From Ghiorsea sp. (GTDB taxonomy: Bacteria > Pseudomonadota > Zetaproteobacteria > Mariprofundales > Mariprofundaceae): 64,000 bases of DNA. Both the position numbers and the translations under genes were made by a program. The notes under the pieces were generated by a model, which searched no databases, was not told the DNA's origin, and saw nothing but the letters and a program-made list of their open reading frames with translations. Below are positions 8,964-17,830 of this stretch, piece after piece (the stretch's first letter is position 1; each line of letters begins with the position of its first letter). Location of the stretch: positions 40,705 through 104,704 of the forward strand of contig JALWRX010000123.1 of assembly GCA_027080505.1 (NCBI GenBank). Direction: 5' to 3'.

Positions 8964-9803
8964 ATGCGAATGCAACGTTTGGCTTATATTATTATACCAT
9001 TGTTAGTTGTTGGCATGTATGTACAGCTATTTTATACACAAGAAAAACAGCAAAGTGTCAAAGAAGTACGGCTTATGCCAACCATGCCAACGCAAGTCTT
9101 TCAGGTTATTGGGCATACTTATATGCAACAAATGCTTGCAGATATGCTATTTATCAAAGTAGCCGTATTTTACGGTGGTGGGAATGATATAGAAGCTAGT
9201 GTGGATGAAATGGCAAATCATTTTGTGACCATGAACAAACTAAATCCTAAAATGATTGATTTTTATTACCGTACAGAAGCTGCCCTTGCTGACAAGGGTG
9301 ATGATTATACCAATATTACCAATAAAATTCTTGAAGTAGGGTTAAAAGCTTTGCCAGACCAAGTGCCCATTCCTTATTTTGAAGGGTTTAATTATTATTA
9401 TTATCTTGATGAACCTGTGAAAGCGGCAGAGTTATTGCGTTTGGCTTCAACCTATGATGAAAAATACCAATGGCTTGGTCATCTTGCCAGCACATTATTA
9501 GCCAAAGGCGGAAGCATTCGTGCAGGACTCACTTGGCTTAAAGGTATGTATGGCAGCATGAAAGATGGTGAAGAAAAAGAGCGGTATGCGGCTGATATTC
9601 AAGAGTTTGAGAAGGCGATGGTTGTTCAAGTTGCATTGGAGCGATATGCCTCAAAGTCAGGAGGTTCGTACCCAGAAAAACTATCTGATCTTGTGCCAGA
9701 AGAGCTGCGTATGTTGCCCAAATTTAGCGAGAAATTTTATTTAGATTATCAGCCGCCTCATCTTTATTTAAAGGTAAAAGATAAACGACGACCCAAATCT
9801 TAG
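8964..9803 (+). CDS. Membrane-anchored hypothetical protein downstream of ABC transporter (PilG-like candidate)
   Basis: Single N-terminal TM segment (RLAYIIIPLLVVGMYVQLFY), alpha-helical repeat-like body; starts 2 nt after the permease gene ends. Confidence 0.55.
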   Translation: MRMQRLAYIIIPLLVVGMYVQLFYTQEKQQSVKEVRLMPTMPTQVFQVIGHTYMQQMLADMLFIKVAVFYGGGNDIEASVDEMANHFVTMNKLNPKMIDFYYRTEAALADKGDDYTNITNKILEVGLKALPDQVPIPYFEGFNYYYYLDEPVKAAELLRLASTYDEKYQWLGHLASTLLAKGGSIRAGLTWLKGMYGSMKDGEEKERYAADIQEFEKAMVVQVALERYASKSGGSYPEKLSDLVPEELRMLPKFSEKFYLDYQPPHLYLKVKDKRRPKS

Positions 9804-10294
9804 GCGGTTGTCAACATCATGCTCCAAAAAAGAATTATAATTGCAGAAGTGATGTCTCTACCCCATGCCAACCATAACCACCATGATGTTTGATGTTGTT
9901 CCGCTCGCATAAGTTTGTATGCCGCACGAAATGAATGAATCAGAAACAAAATGCCAAATACCCATGCTGATTCATGTTTTTGTAAAGTAGAGATTGAAAT
10001 CATTGCCATCAAGCTTACCCAAAGCGTTGCATCTATAGCTTGTTTGAAGTTGGTTATTTTGTACAGCATGCTGTCCATGGCTACGGCTACAAGCAGTTGA
10101 ATCACAATGCAGGTTAACCATGTTGGAATAAAAATATCGTATAACATGGGGTTTTGAAAGATAAGTGTAGGTAAAGGCCATAAAAGCACGGGTAAAAAAA
10201 GCACAGTATGGGTGAGAATATATGCTACTCTTAAATGTCTAGGGGCGTTGGGTTTAGGTGTATGTGTTTGTGGCACAGGTGCGTTGTTTTCCAT
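9800..10294 (-). CDS. Hypothetical multi-pass membrane protein
   Basis: Open frame with 4-5 hydrophobic segments, lying 3 nt downstream of yacG on the same strand. Confidence 0.6.
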   Translation of the reverse strand: MENNAPVPQTHTPKPNAPRHLRVAYILTHTVLFLPVLLWPLPTLIFQNPMLYDIFIPTWLTCIVIQLLVAVAMDSMLYKITNFKQAIDATLWVSLMAMISISTLQKHESAWVFGILFLIHSFRAAYKLMRAEQHQTSWWLWLAWGRDITSAIIILFWSMMLTTA

Positions 10295-10297
10295 GAT

Positions 10298-10498
10298 TTA
10301 ATGTATACTATGTTCGGACTGTGAATCATCCAGTGCTTGTTCGTCACTGATGGTATCACTTGGGATAGCATAAGCACCACTTGCCCAATTGCCTAAGTCT
10401 TGGGTTTGACAGCGATCGCTACAAAAGGGGAAGTTGTCACTGCCGTATTCCACAAGTGTTTTGCAGATGGGGCATTTTACGGTGAGTTTCTTATTCAT
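10298..10498 (-). CDS. yacG: DNA gyrase inhibitor YacG, zinc-binding
   Basis: CPICKTLVEYGSDNFPFCSDRCQTQDLGNWASGAYAIP. Confidence 0.92.
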   Translation of the reverse strand: MNKKLTVKCPICKTLVEYGSDNFPFCSDRCQTQDLGNWASGAYAIPSDTISDEQALDDSQSEHSIH

Positions 10499-11271
10499 GA
10501 TATAGGTACCGCCATGAGTGCATAAGGTTGATTATGTGTAATGTCATGCTCGACTTTGCCAGGTAGCCACTGGGAAAATCTAAGGCGTACCACAGTACGA
10601 ACTCCTGAACAACTTGGTACGATACCCTGTGCAACAGCTTGCTCTGGTACGCCGATAATGATTAAGCCAACATCATCTTGTGCTGCTAAGGTGATTTGGT
10701 CATAACCAGCATTGGCAATACGCTGTTGCCAAGGTACATGGGCATGTAACATGGTGTTGAGATGTTCAATGGCTTGAATCATAGGCTCAATGGTGGTATA
10801 AAGTTTTTGTGCATGTTCACTATGCTGCCAAAAAGGATGAATCACTTGTGGTAAAGATAGCTTATGACCAAGCAAATCTTGTTTGCGAATACTGTCTCTA
10901 TAAGCCTTTAACCATGCATCAGCATTGAGGAAGTCTATGCTTGATGATGTACTATTGCGTACTTTTTCGGCTGAAGTTGCAATTTCATGACAAGCTTGAA
11001 CCAGTTTTTGCTCAAATTCGGGGTGTTTTTCGGCTAAACTTTTAAAGTGCTTTTGCATGCTTGAAAATAGGCTGATGATATTTGGAATGGCTGGCTTTTT
11101 ATGTCTATCACCAACGAGTAAAGCATGGATTTCATTGCTTGCTGTGAGCCATAAAAATGGCGATTGGCTTTGCAGTGCTTGTTGCATGCAGCGTAGGGCA
11201 TCACGCAATTCAATCAAGGACTGCATACGTGGTGTAAGTGCAAAAGCGACGGGTATAAGGTTTTCTGTCAT
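10495..11271 (-). CDS. zapD: ZapD/YacF-like cell division protein (DUF1342)
   Basis: Adjacent to and overlapping yacG; C-terminal VRLRFSQWLPGKVEHDITHNQPYALM resembles the ZapD C-terminal pattern. Sequence is divergent. Confidence 0.65.
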   Translation of the reverse strand: MTENLIPVAFALTPRMQSLIELRDALRCMQQALQSQSPFLWLTASNEIHALLVGDRHKKPAIPNIISLFSSMQKHFKSLAEKHPEFEQKLVQACHEIATSAEKVRNSTSSSIDFLNADAWLKAYRDSIRKQDLLGHKLSLPQVIHPFWQHSEHAQKLYTTIEPMIQAIEHLNTMLHAHVPWQQRIANAGYDQITLAAQDDVGLIIIGVPEQAVAQGIVPSCSGVRTVVRLRFSQWLPGKVEHDITHNQPYALMAVPIS

Positions 11272-11274
11272 ATT

Positions 11275-11910
11275 TTAAAGGCGTGGTACGGAGCGAAATA
11301 CAGGCGCAATATCATCAGAGGCATGGCGAGATACTTGTAAATCATGAATAAGACCTGTACCAAGTCGGTAAACCCAACCATGAATACTTAAAGGACGACC
11401 TTTTTCCCATGCGTTTTGTACAATGCGGGTGTGGGATAGGTTTTCGACTTGTCTCATAACATTAAGTTCTGTCATACGGTCAGAAATATCTTGTAGAGAT
11501 AGACCTTTTAAATCATCGTAATGTTGGTGGAAATTATCTCGGATACCACGAATCCAGTTGTCCACTATACCAAAATGTTGCGAGGTGATTGCAGCTTCTA
11601 CACCACCGCAATCATAATGTCCTGTGACAATAATATGCTCAACTTTGAGTACATCCACTGCATATTGCACACCTGATAAACAGTTTAAGTCTGTATGGTG
11701 TACTTGGTTGGCAATATTACGGTGTACAAAAACTTCACCTGGGTCTAAACCAACAATTTCATTGGCAGGCACACGGCTATCTGAGCAGCCAATCCACATA
11801 TATTTGGGCTTTTGTTGTTCTGATAATCGATCAAAAAAATCTGGTGATTTTTGTTTGCGTTGACTTGCCCATATTTTGTTGTTTTGCAGAAGCTGCTCAG
11901 GTGTTTGCAT
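11275..11910 (-). CDS. can: Beta-class carbonic anhydrase
   Basis: MWIGCSDSRVPANEIVGLDPGEVFVHRNIAN and HYDCGGVEAAI zinc-ligand motifs. Confidence 0.95.
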   Translation of the reverse strand: MQTPEQLLQNNKIWASQRKQKSPDFFDRLSEQQKPKYMWIGCSDSRVPANEIVGLDPGEVFVHRNIANQVHHTDLNCLSGVQYAVDVLKVEHIIVTGHYDCGGVEAAITSQHFGIVDNWIRGIRDNFHQHYDDLKGLSLQDISDRMTELNVMRQVENLSHTRIVQNAWEKGRPLSIHGWVYRLGTGLIHDLQVSRHASDDIAPVFRSVPRL

Positions 11911-11913
11911 GAC

Positions 11914-12177
11914 TTATACTAACCAGGCATCAAGCTGCCCTTTTCTATCTAGTGCATAAAGTTCATCACAACCACCGACATGTTGATCATTGATGAAAAT
12001 TTGCGGAATGCTGCGTCCGCCATTGCTGCGCTCCATCATTTCAGTGCGTTTATTAGGGTCTTGTTGCACATTGTATTCAATAAAATCTAAACCACGTTGT
12101 TTGAGTAGTGATTTGGCACGCACGCAATAAGGGCAGTAATCGCCAGAGTATATTTCAATTTTTGCGTTGCTACTCAT
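11914..12177 (-). CDS. grxC: Glutaredoxin 3
   Basis: IYSGDYCPYCVRAKSLLKQRG, RSIPQIFINDQHVGGCDEL. Confidence 0.95.
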   Translation of the reverse strand: MSSNAKIEIYSGDYCPYCVRAKSLLKQRGLDFIEYNVQQDPNKRTEMMERSNGGRSIPQIFINDQHVGGCDELYALDRKGQLDAWLV

Positions 12178-12185
12178 ATTGTCTC

Positions 12186-12968
12186 CTAAGTATTGCTTGG
12201 TGTTTTAGCCAAGGCAAAGGCAAATATGGGATGTTGTGTTTTTTTCATCACCTTACAAGCATGGCGCAGCGTAGCACCTGTGGTTAAAATGTCATCCACA
12301 ACCCATATTTTACCTTGCACATCGTAGTTCGCCAACTGTATTGGGTAGTCGTCTGCTAGCGTGAAAGCCTTACGCAAATTACTCAGGCGTTGTTTTCCTT
12401 TGAGGGCAGATTGTCGGGTATGGTTGCCTGTGCGGCGAAGTAGGGTATGGCAAACTTGGCTTGATGTGACTTGGGCAATGCGTTGGCATAAATCAGCACT
12501 ATGATGCAAACCCGAACGGCGCATGCGATATAAAGGCATGGGTACGGGAATTAATAAGTCATGGGGTGAGAAAATCTGTTGCAATGTTGGTGATGAAGAT
12601 TGTAGTAACCAGTGTAAACCTGTGCTTTGACCTTGCAGTTTCCAAGCCAATAGTGCGGTACGAACAGCATCACGGTAAACAAACAGATTGCGAGTGTGTT
12701 TTTGCGGAGGAGGCTGTGTTAAACAATGTCCACAAGGACCTGGAGCCAGTGATTCAGGCATGCTTACACCGCAATGGAAACAGGTGTTTGTTGGCGCAAT
12801 ATGTATGCCTTGCAGGCAGTCTGCACAACAGCCATATGGTGTTGGTGTAGGCTGGTCTATATTCAGGTTTTTCTGGCAAATAGGGCAAGCAGGTGGAAAA
12901 ATATAGGGTTGTAAATGTTGAAGTAAACGCGTTGACAGCCTGAACATGACAAGCAAGATAGCGAACAT
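12186..12968 (-). CDS. comF: ComF family amidophosphoribosyltransferase-like protein
   Basis: CPICQKNL...CCADC zinc finger, VWVVDDILTTGATLRHACKVMKK PRPP motif. Start is 12968 or 12947, not the ORF-track 13091, which reads far into bioF. Confidence 0.85.
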   Translation of the reverse strand: MFAILLVMFRLSTRLLQHLQPYIFPPACPICQKNLNIDQPTPTPYGCCADCLQGIHIAPTNTCFHCGVSMPESLAPGPCGHCLTQPPPQKHTRNLFVYRDAVRTALLAWKLQGQSTGLHWLLQSSSPTLQQIFSPHDLLIPVPMPLYRMRRSGLHHSADLCQRIAQVTSSQVCHTLLRRTGNHTRQSALKGKQRLSNLRKAFTLADDYPIQLANYDVQGKIWVVDDILTTGATLRHACKVMKKTQHPIFAFALAKTPSNT

Positions 12969-14097
12969 GGTTGATACAAGCAATTGGTTTGATGTACTTT
13001 CAGAGACACGGCAACGTAAGCTTTTAGCGAGCCAACGTGATGGCTTATGGATTAAAGTGCAGGGGCAAAAACTGCTTAATTTTGCATCCAATGATTATTT
13101 AGGTTTAAGTACCAACTCTCAAGTATGTGCTGCGGCAAAGGCTGCAATCGACACTCATGGTTTGGGCAGCGGAGCATCCAGACTGGTATCGGGAGATGAC
13201 CCTTTATTGCATGAGTTTGAGCGTGAGTTTGCTGCATGGAAAGGTTTTGAAGCATGTTTGATACTTGGTTCAGGTATGTTAGCAAACATGGGTTTGCTGC
13301 AAGCTTTAGCCGATAGGCATACACATATATTTAGTGATAAATTGAATCATGCTTCATTGGTGGATGGGGCAAGATTATCGGGTGCAAAAGTACATCGTTA
13401 TGCCCATTTAGACTTGAATATATTGGAAGCACAATTACAAAAAAATATCGCAGCTAAACGTATCATTGTCTCTGATGGTGTATTTAGCATGGATGGTGAT
13501 GCTGCTGATGTGCAAGCTCTGATAGACTTGGCAGAAAACTATGATACAATCGTAGTGATTGATGATGCACATGGTACGGGCACAGTAGGTTTTGATGGCA
13601 AAGGGCTTGTGGGGCAAGCAGGTTTAGCAGGACATGCGCGTTTACTTGAAGTAGGAACATTAGGCAAAGCATTAGGTAGTTATGGGGCTTATATTTTGGG
13701 CTCTACCTCTATGATTGAAGGCTTAAAACAGCGGATGCGCACCTTGATTTATTCCACAGCATTGCCTGTGTGTGTATTGGCTGGGGCTAAAGAAGCTTTA
13801 AACATCATCAAACAAGGCGACTCCATCAAAAAACTACATAAGAATATCGAATTTTTCCTTGAAAATACACAAGGACTTCATTTATTACCATCACAAACCG
13901 CTATTCACCCCATATTGTTGGGTTCAGATAAACAAGCCTTAGATGCAGCACAAAACTTGCGCGAAGCTGGTTTCTTTGTACCTGCCATTCGTCCGCCTAC
14001 CGTGCCACAAGGGCAGTCGCGCTTGCGTATCACATTATCGGCGGCACACCACAAACAAGATATTGGTGGTTTGATCAAAGCACTACACGCTTTATAG
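12946..14097 (+). CDS. bioF: 8-amino-7-oxononanoate synthase
   Basis: FASNDYLGLS, GSGASRLVSGDDPLLHEFE, DDAHGTGTVG, GTLGKALGSYGAYI (PLP Lys). Confidence 0.93.
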   Translation: MTSKIANMVDTSNWFDVLSETRQRKLLASQRDGLWIKVQGQKLLNFASNDYLGLSTNSQVCAAAKAAIDTHGLGSGASRLVSGDDPLLHEFEREFAAWKGFEACLILGSGMLANMGLLQALADRHTHIFSDKLNHASLVDGARLSGAKVHRYAHLDLNILEAQLQKNIAAKRIIVSDGVFSMDGDAADVQALIDLAENYDTIVVIDDAHGTGTVGFDGKGLVGQAGLAGHARLLEVGTLGKALGSYGAYILGSTSMIEGLKQRMRTLIYSTALPVCVLAGAKEALNIIKQGDSIKKLHKNIEFFLENTQGLHLLPSQTAIHPILLGSDKQALDAAQNLREAGFFVPAIRPPTVPQGQSRLRITLSAAHHKQDIGGLIKALHAL

Positions 14098-14152
14098 AAG
14101 CTTCTTATATTGTTATTCCCACATAGGTGGGGACGTAATTCACAGAGGGTAG

Positions 14153-14496
14153 GATGCTTCGATTACGCTCAGCATGACAATAAATTTCTGCGTACCTCTG
14201 CGTTCCTTTGCGTCCTCTGCGGTTAGTTTTTATGTTTATTTTTTGTACGAACAAAAAATGAACCAAAAAAGTCGCCCCAAATAGCTGTGTGTTTCTTCGC
14301 TGCTTAGCAAAAGCGGGCGCAGAATTAGAACATTCTGCTTCATCCCTTCTTTTGCCAACCACCTCAGCACAGCTATAGCAGGGGGAGGGATGGTTGCAGC
14401 TGTCTCACCCTTGTCATTTTGACCGTAGCGGAGAAATCTATAAGATGCTTCCACCTTGGTCGGCATGAGAATAAACCTTTGCGTTATCCGCGGTCA
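14153..14496. repeat. Non-coding composite repeat region with two direct-repeat copies and a central palindrome
   Basis: Two copies of GATGCTTC-N11-GCATGA-N-AATAAA ... CCTTTGCGT ... GCGGT-N-AG at 14153-14226 and 14444-14496; perfect 9-bp palindrome ATTTTTTGT-ACGA-ACAAAAAAT at 14238-14259. Confidence 0.7.
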
Positions 14497-14507
14497 GTCG
14501 ATGCCCA

Positions 14508-15269
14508 TTAACCTCGGCTAAACACCCAGTTTTTATTATCGGATAGACTAGGGTTGTAGCTATAACCATCCATATCAAAGTTTTTGATGGCTTGTACATC
14601 GCTGATACGGTTTTGAATGATATATCTTGTCATCAGACCACGTGCTTTTTTGGCATAAATGCCAATCACTTTATAAGTACCTGCTTTGTTTTCTTTAAAG
14701 GTTGGCGTAATGATATTGGCTTGCAGCAATTGGGGTTGGATAGCTTTAAAATACTCAGTAGATGCAAGGTTAATCAGCGTATCATCTGCTTGAAGCTCAA
14801 GGTTGAGTTGTTCGGTGATGGTATCACCCCAAAAGTCATAAAGATTGCTGCCTTTATCATTGGCAAGTTTTGTTCCCATTTCAAGGCGGTAAGGCTGCAT
14901 CAAGTCTAGCGGGCGAAGTATACCATATAAGCCTGATAATATGCGTAAATGTTCTTGGGCGAAGTTTATATCATCGTTGGATAATGTTTGTGCGTCCAAA
15001 CCTTGATACACATCACCAGCAAAACTAAATAATGCTTGTTTGGCATTGTCTGCAGTAAATGGTGTGTGCCAACTTTGATAGCGTTGCACATTCAAATCAG
15101 CAAGTTTCATGCTTAGTTTCATGAGGTTAGCAATATCAAAAGCATCTTTTTCTTGTAAAATGTCAATCAATGTTTGTGCTTGTTGTAAAAAAGAAGGCTG
15201 TGTATGGGGAAAGTTTTGAAGCGCAGAGCCTTCATAAAGTTTCTTTGCAGGTGAAATAACAATACGCAT
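14508..15269 (-). CDS. yaaA: Peroxide stress protein YaaA (DUF328)
   Basis: MRIVISPAKKLYEGS, LSGLYGILRPLDLMQPYRLEMGTKL, FKENKAGTYKVIGIYAKKARGLMTRYII. Confidence 0.94.
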   Translation of the reverse strand: MRIVISPAKKLYEGSALQNFPHTQPSFLQQAQTLIDILQEKDAFDIANLMKLSMKLADLNVQRYQSWHTPFTADNAKQALFSFAGDVYQGLDAQTLSNDDINFAQEHLRILSGLYGILRPLDLMQPYRLEMGTKLANDKGSNLYDFWGDTITEQLNLELQADDTLINLASTEYFKAIQPQLLQANIITPTFKENKAGTYKVIGIYAKKARGLMTRYIIQNRISDVQAIKNFDMDGYSYNPSLSDNKNWVFSRG

Positions 15270-15422
15270 AATAATAAGCTATCCTTGATGTGAATGATGG
15301 CAAAGTTTATCGCTGCTTGCTGAAAATGTCTTGCTTAAAGGATAGTAAAAAAATATTTTGACGAATGTGAAATAATGGGCTATTAATATGATTAATAATA
15401 CCAAGATAATCATTGGTGTGTC

Positions 15423-16193
15423 ATGGAACGGAGTTATTTCATGTTATTAAACACAAGTGAAATCACAGTCAAACGAGAAAATAATATGCGTAAAACCATG
15501 CATGTTTTTTCGCATGATTTGCGTAATCCTTTGTTGAATATTCAGGCGTTGGTGCAGGAAGCAACCACACTGATTCAAGATGCGACACAGGCAGAGCGCA
15601 CTGGAAGCAAAGAAAGCTTATCTTATATTTTAGGTCGGGAGCTCCCCGAAATTCTTGAACTTTTAAACCATAGTGCGAGTCGTATGGATGATATGGTCTT
15701 GGGTGCCAATGAAATTTATCATTGTTTGTTTGATGAGCTTGAATGTGAGTTTGTGGATATGCATACGGTATTCATGCGTTGTTTTGCCCAATTAAAACTT
15801 GCAGATGACAACTTGGAACTAGACTGTGTGGGGCTACCTGCTGTTTACGCAGATATTTTGGCTGTTAAACGCGTGGTTTGGGAGCTGTTATGTAATGCAA
15901 AAAAAGCTATTGATGCTAGAGAAGACCCTTATTCACGTGTGATTACAGTCAATGCTAAGCAGGAAGGCAATATGATAGTGTTTACAGTGGAAGACTATGG
16001 CTGTGGTTTGGAAGAGCATGAAGAAAAAAGTGCGTTTGAATCTTTTTTTACAGGTAAACATTTTGAAGGCAATACGGGTATGGGTTTAACACGTGCACAA
16101 GCATTGATTGAGCGTCATGGTGGGTGTATGAGTATTGCTAACCGTAAAGGTGGTGGAGCTGTAGTGAGCTTCTCCTTACCCAAATCACCTTGA
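15423..16193 (+). CDS. Soluble sensor histidine kinase
   Basis: HisKA H-box FSHDLRNPLLNIQALVQEA, N-box LLCNAKKAI, G-boxes VEDYGCGL and GNTGMGLTRAQALIERHGG; no TM helix. Confidence 0.85.
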   Translation: MERSYFMLLNTSEITVKRENNMRKTMHVFSHDLRNPLLNIQALVQEATTLIQDATQAERTGSKESLSYILGRELPEILELLNHSASRMDDMVLGANEIYHCLFDELECEFVDMHTVFMRCFAQLKLADDNLELDCVGLPAVYADILAVKRVVWELLCNAKKAIDAREDPYSRVITVNAKQEGNMIVFTVEDYGCGLEEHEEKSAFESFFTGKHFEGNTGMGLTRAQALIERHGGCMSIANRKGGGAVVSFSLPKSP

Positions 16194-16215
16194 TAGACAC
16201 ATTGTAAAGAAAAAA

Positions 16216-16245
16216 GGTCTGCTTATTACTAAGTAGACCTTTTTT
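16216..16245. terminator. Bidirectional terminator between histidine kinase and flgE
   Basis: A-run, GGTCTGCTTA-TTAC-TAAGTAGACC, T-run between convergent genes. Confidence 0.8.
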
Positions 16246-16259
16246 GTATCGTTTAATGT

Positions 16260-17801
16260 TTATCGTTTGATTTGCATCAAAGAAGATAACATTTGGTCGG
16301 TGGTTGAGATGGTTTTCGAGTTTGCTTCATAACCACGTTGTACCACAATAAGTTTTACAAATTCACCTGCTAAATCCACATTGGATTGCTCTAAGCCATA
16401 AGGTGTAATCGAGCCCATACCACCATTACCTGGTTTTTCCAAAATAGGTGAGCCAGAGGCAATGGTTTCTTGTTGCAAGTTGTTACCCACATGGTTAAGT
16501 ACGGCATCATTAGGGAATTTTGCTAATGCCACCTGATACAATGAGCGGCGTTGCCCATTGGTGAATACACCAAAAATACGTCCTGTAGAATCTGTTTCTA
16601 ATTTATCTAAGAAGCCTGATGCATAACCATCACGCACGATTTGTCGAGTAGCAAATGTACCTGCCATTTGTACTGTACCATTTAAACCGTCACCAAGAAT
16701 AGCTTGTTGGTCATTGGTGGTGGCATCACCAAAGTTAAAGTTGATGGTTGATACTGCCGCACTGTTCCAAGGAAAGTTGATACCAGGGCCAATTTCAGTG
16801 ACAAGTTCACCTTGGCTACCAAAAATAAGTTGATTGCTCGCTGGTGCTGTGAGTACATTGCCTGCTGTAACATTGGTGCCAGCTGGGAAGGTGCTGGTAT
16901 TTACAACAATGGAGCTACCCAAAGCTGCACTTACAGTTTGACCAGCCAAAACATTAATACCATTAATGGTGACAGCTTGGTCAAATGTTGCATCACCTGA
17001 AATCTCAGTTCCAGCAGGTAGTGGTAGTGCAAGCGCAGGGTTAGTGGTATTGAAATTAGTCGCTGTATTGCCAACAATGACTTGTTGTCCAGGTATGCCA
17101 CCTGCTACATCAGCACCATCGACACCTGCATGCCAACTCCATGTATTATTGGCTTGTTTAACATAATAAATACTGACCGCATGTTGCTGACCTAAGGAAT
17201 CATAAATATTGGCTTCAGCTTTGTAGTGGTAGGTTGCAGCATTGTTGGGGTCAAAGGCAACGCCTGCATTATAGACTGCAGCATTGGAGTCTAAGGTAAC
17301 ACCGACATCAACATTAGTGGTAGGTTGTGCTTGTGATGCTAGTCCGCCAAAGGTAATGTCAGTGATATTACCTGTAGCGTCACCTTGCTCATTGGTTGCC
17401 CAGCCTTGTACCACAAAACCTTGTCCATCAATGAGGTTGGAGTTTTTATCCAAGATAAATGCACCGGCACGCGTATAGTAAGTTTGCCCACTGGCGGGGT
17501 CTTTAAGAGCAAACATACCATTGCCATTAATCGCCATATCTGTTGCGCTGGTGGTGTTTTGAATAGAACCTTGTTGTTGGTCGCGTGTAATCATGCCAAT
17601 GCGCACACCATTACCCACTTGGTTGGCAATGTTGGAGCGTGTTACACCAACGGTTTGTGATAAAACATCAGAAAACACCACGTTTTGAGATTTAAAACCC
17701 AAAGAGTTGATGTTAGCGATGTTATCACCAATGACGCGAACACTTTCACCGAAAGCTGATAGTCCACTGGAACCTGTATAAAGTGCGTTGTAAATACCCA
17801 T
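16260..17801 (-). CDS. flgE: Flagellar hook protein FlgE
   Basis: MGIYNALYTGSSGLSAFGESVRVIGDNIANINSLGFKSQNVVFSD; C-term GGMGSITPYGLEQSNVDLAGEFVKLIVVQRGYEANSKTISTTDQML. Confidence 0.95.
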   Translation of the reverse strand: MGIYNALYTGSSGLSAFGESVRVIGDNIANINSLGFKSQNVVFSDVLSQTVGVTRSNIANQVGNGVRIGMITRDQQQGSIQNTTSATDMAINGNGMFALKDPASGQTYYTRAGAFILDKNSNLIDGQGFVVQGWATNEQGDATGNITDITFGGLASQAQPTTNVDVGVTLDSNAAVYNAGVAFDPNNAATYHYKAEANIYDSLGQQHAVSIYYVKQANNTWSWHAGVDGADVAGGIPGQQVIVGNTATNFNTTNPALALPLPAGTEISGDATFDQAVTINGINVLAGQTVSAALGSSIVVNTSTFPAGTNVTAGNVLTAPASNQLIFGSQGELVTEIGPGINFPWNSAAVSTINFNFGDATTNDQQAILGDGLNGTVQMAGTFATRQIVRDGYASGFLDKLETDSTGRIFGVFTNGQRRSLYQVALAKFPNDAVLNHVGNNLQQETIASGSPILEKPGNGGMGSITPYGLEQSNVDLAGEFVKLIVVQRGYEANSKTISTTDQMLSSLMQIKR

Positions 17802-17830
17802 AATAATCTCCTATATGAATGTGTTATAAA

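Noticed and set aside
14105-14466. Two short minus-strand ORFs (85 and 76 aa) in the bioF-yaaA gap
   Set aside because: They translate repetitive non-coding sequence; no start context or domain support. Treated as a repeat region.
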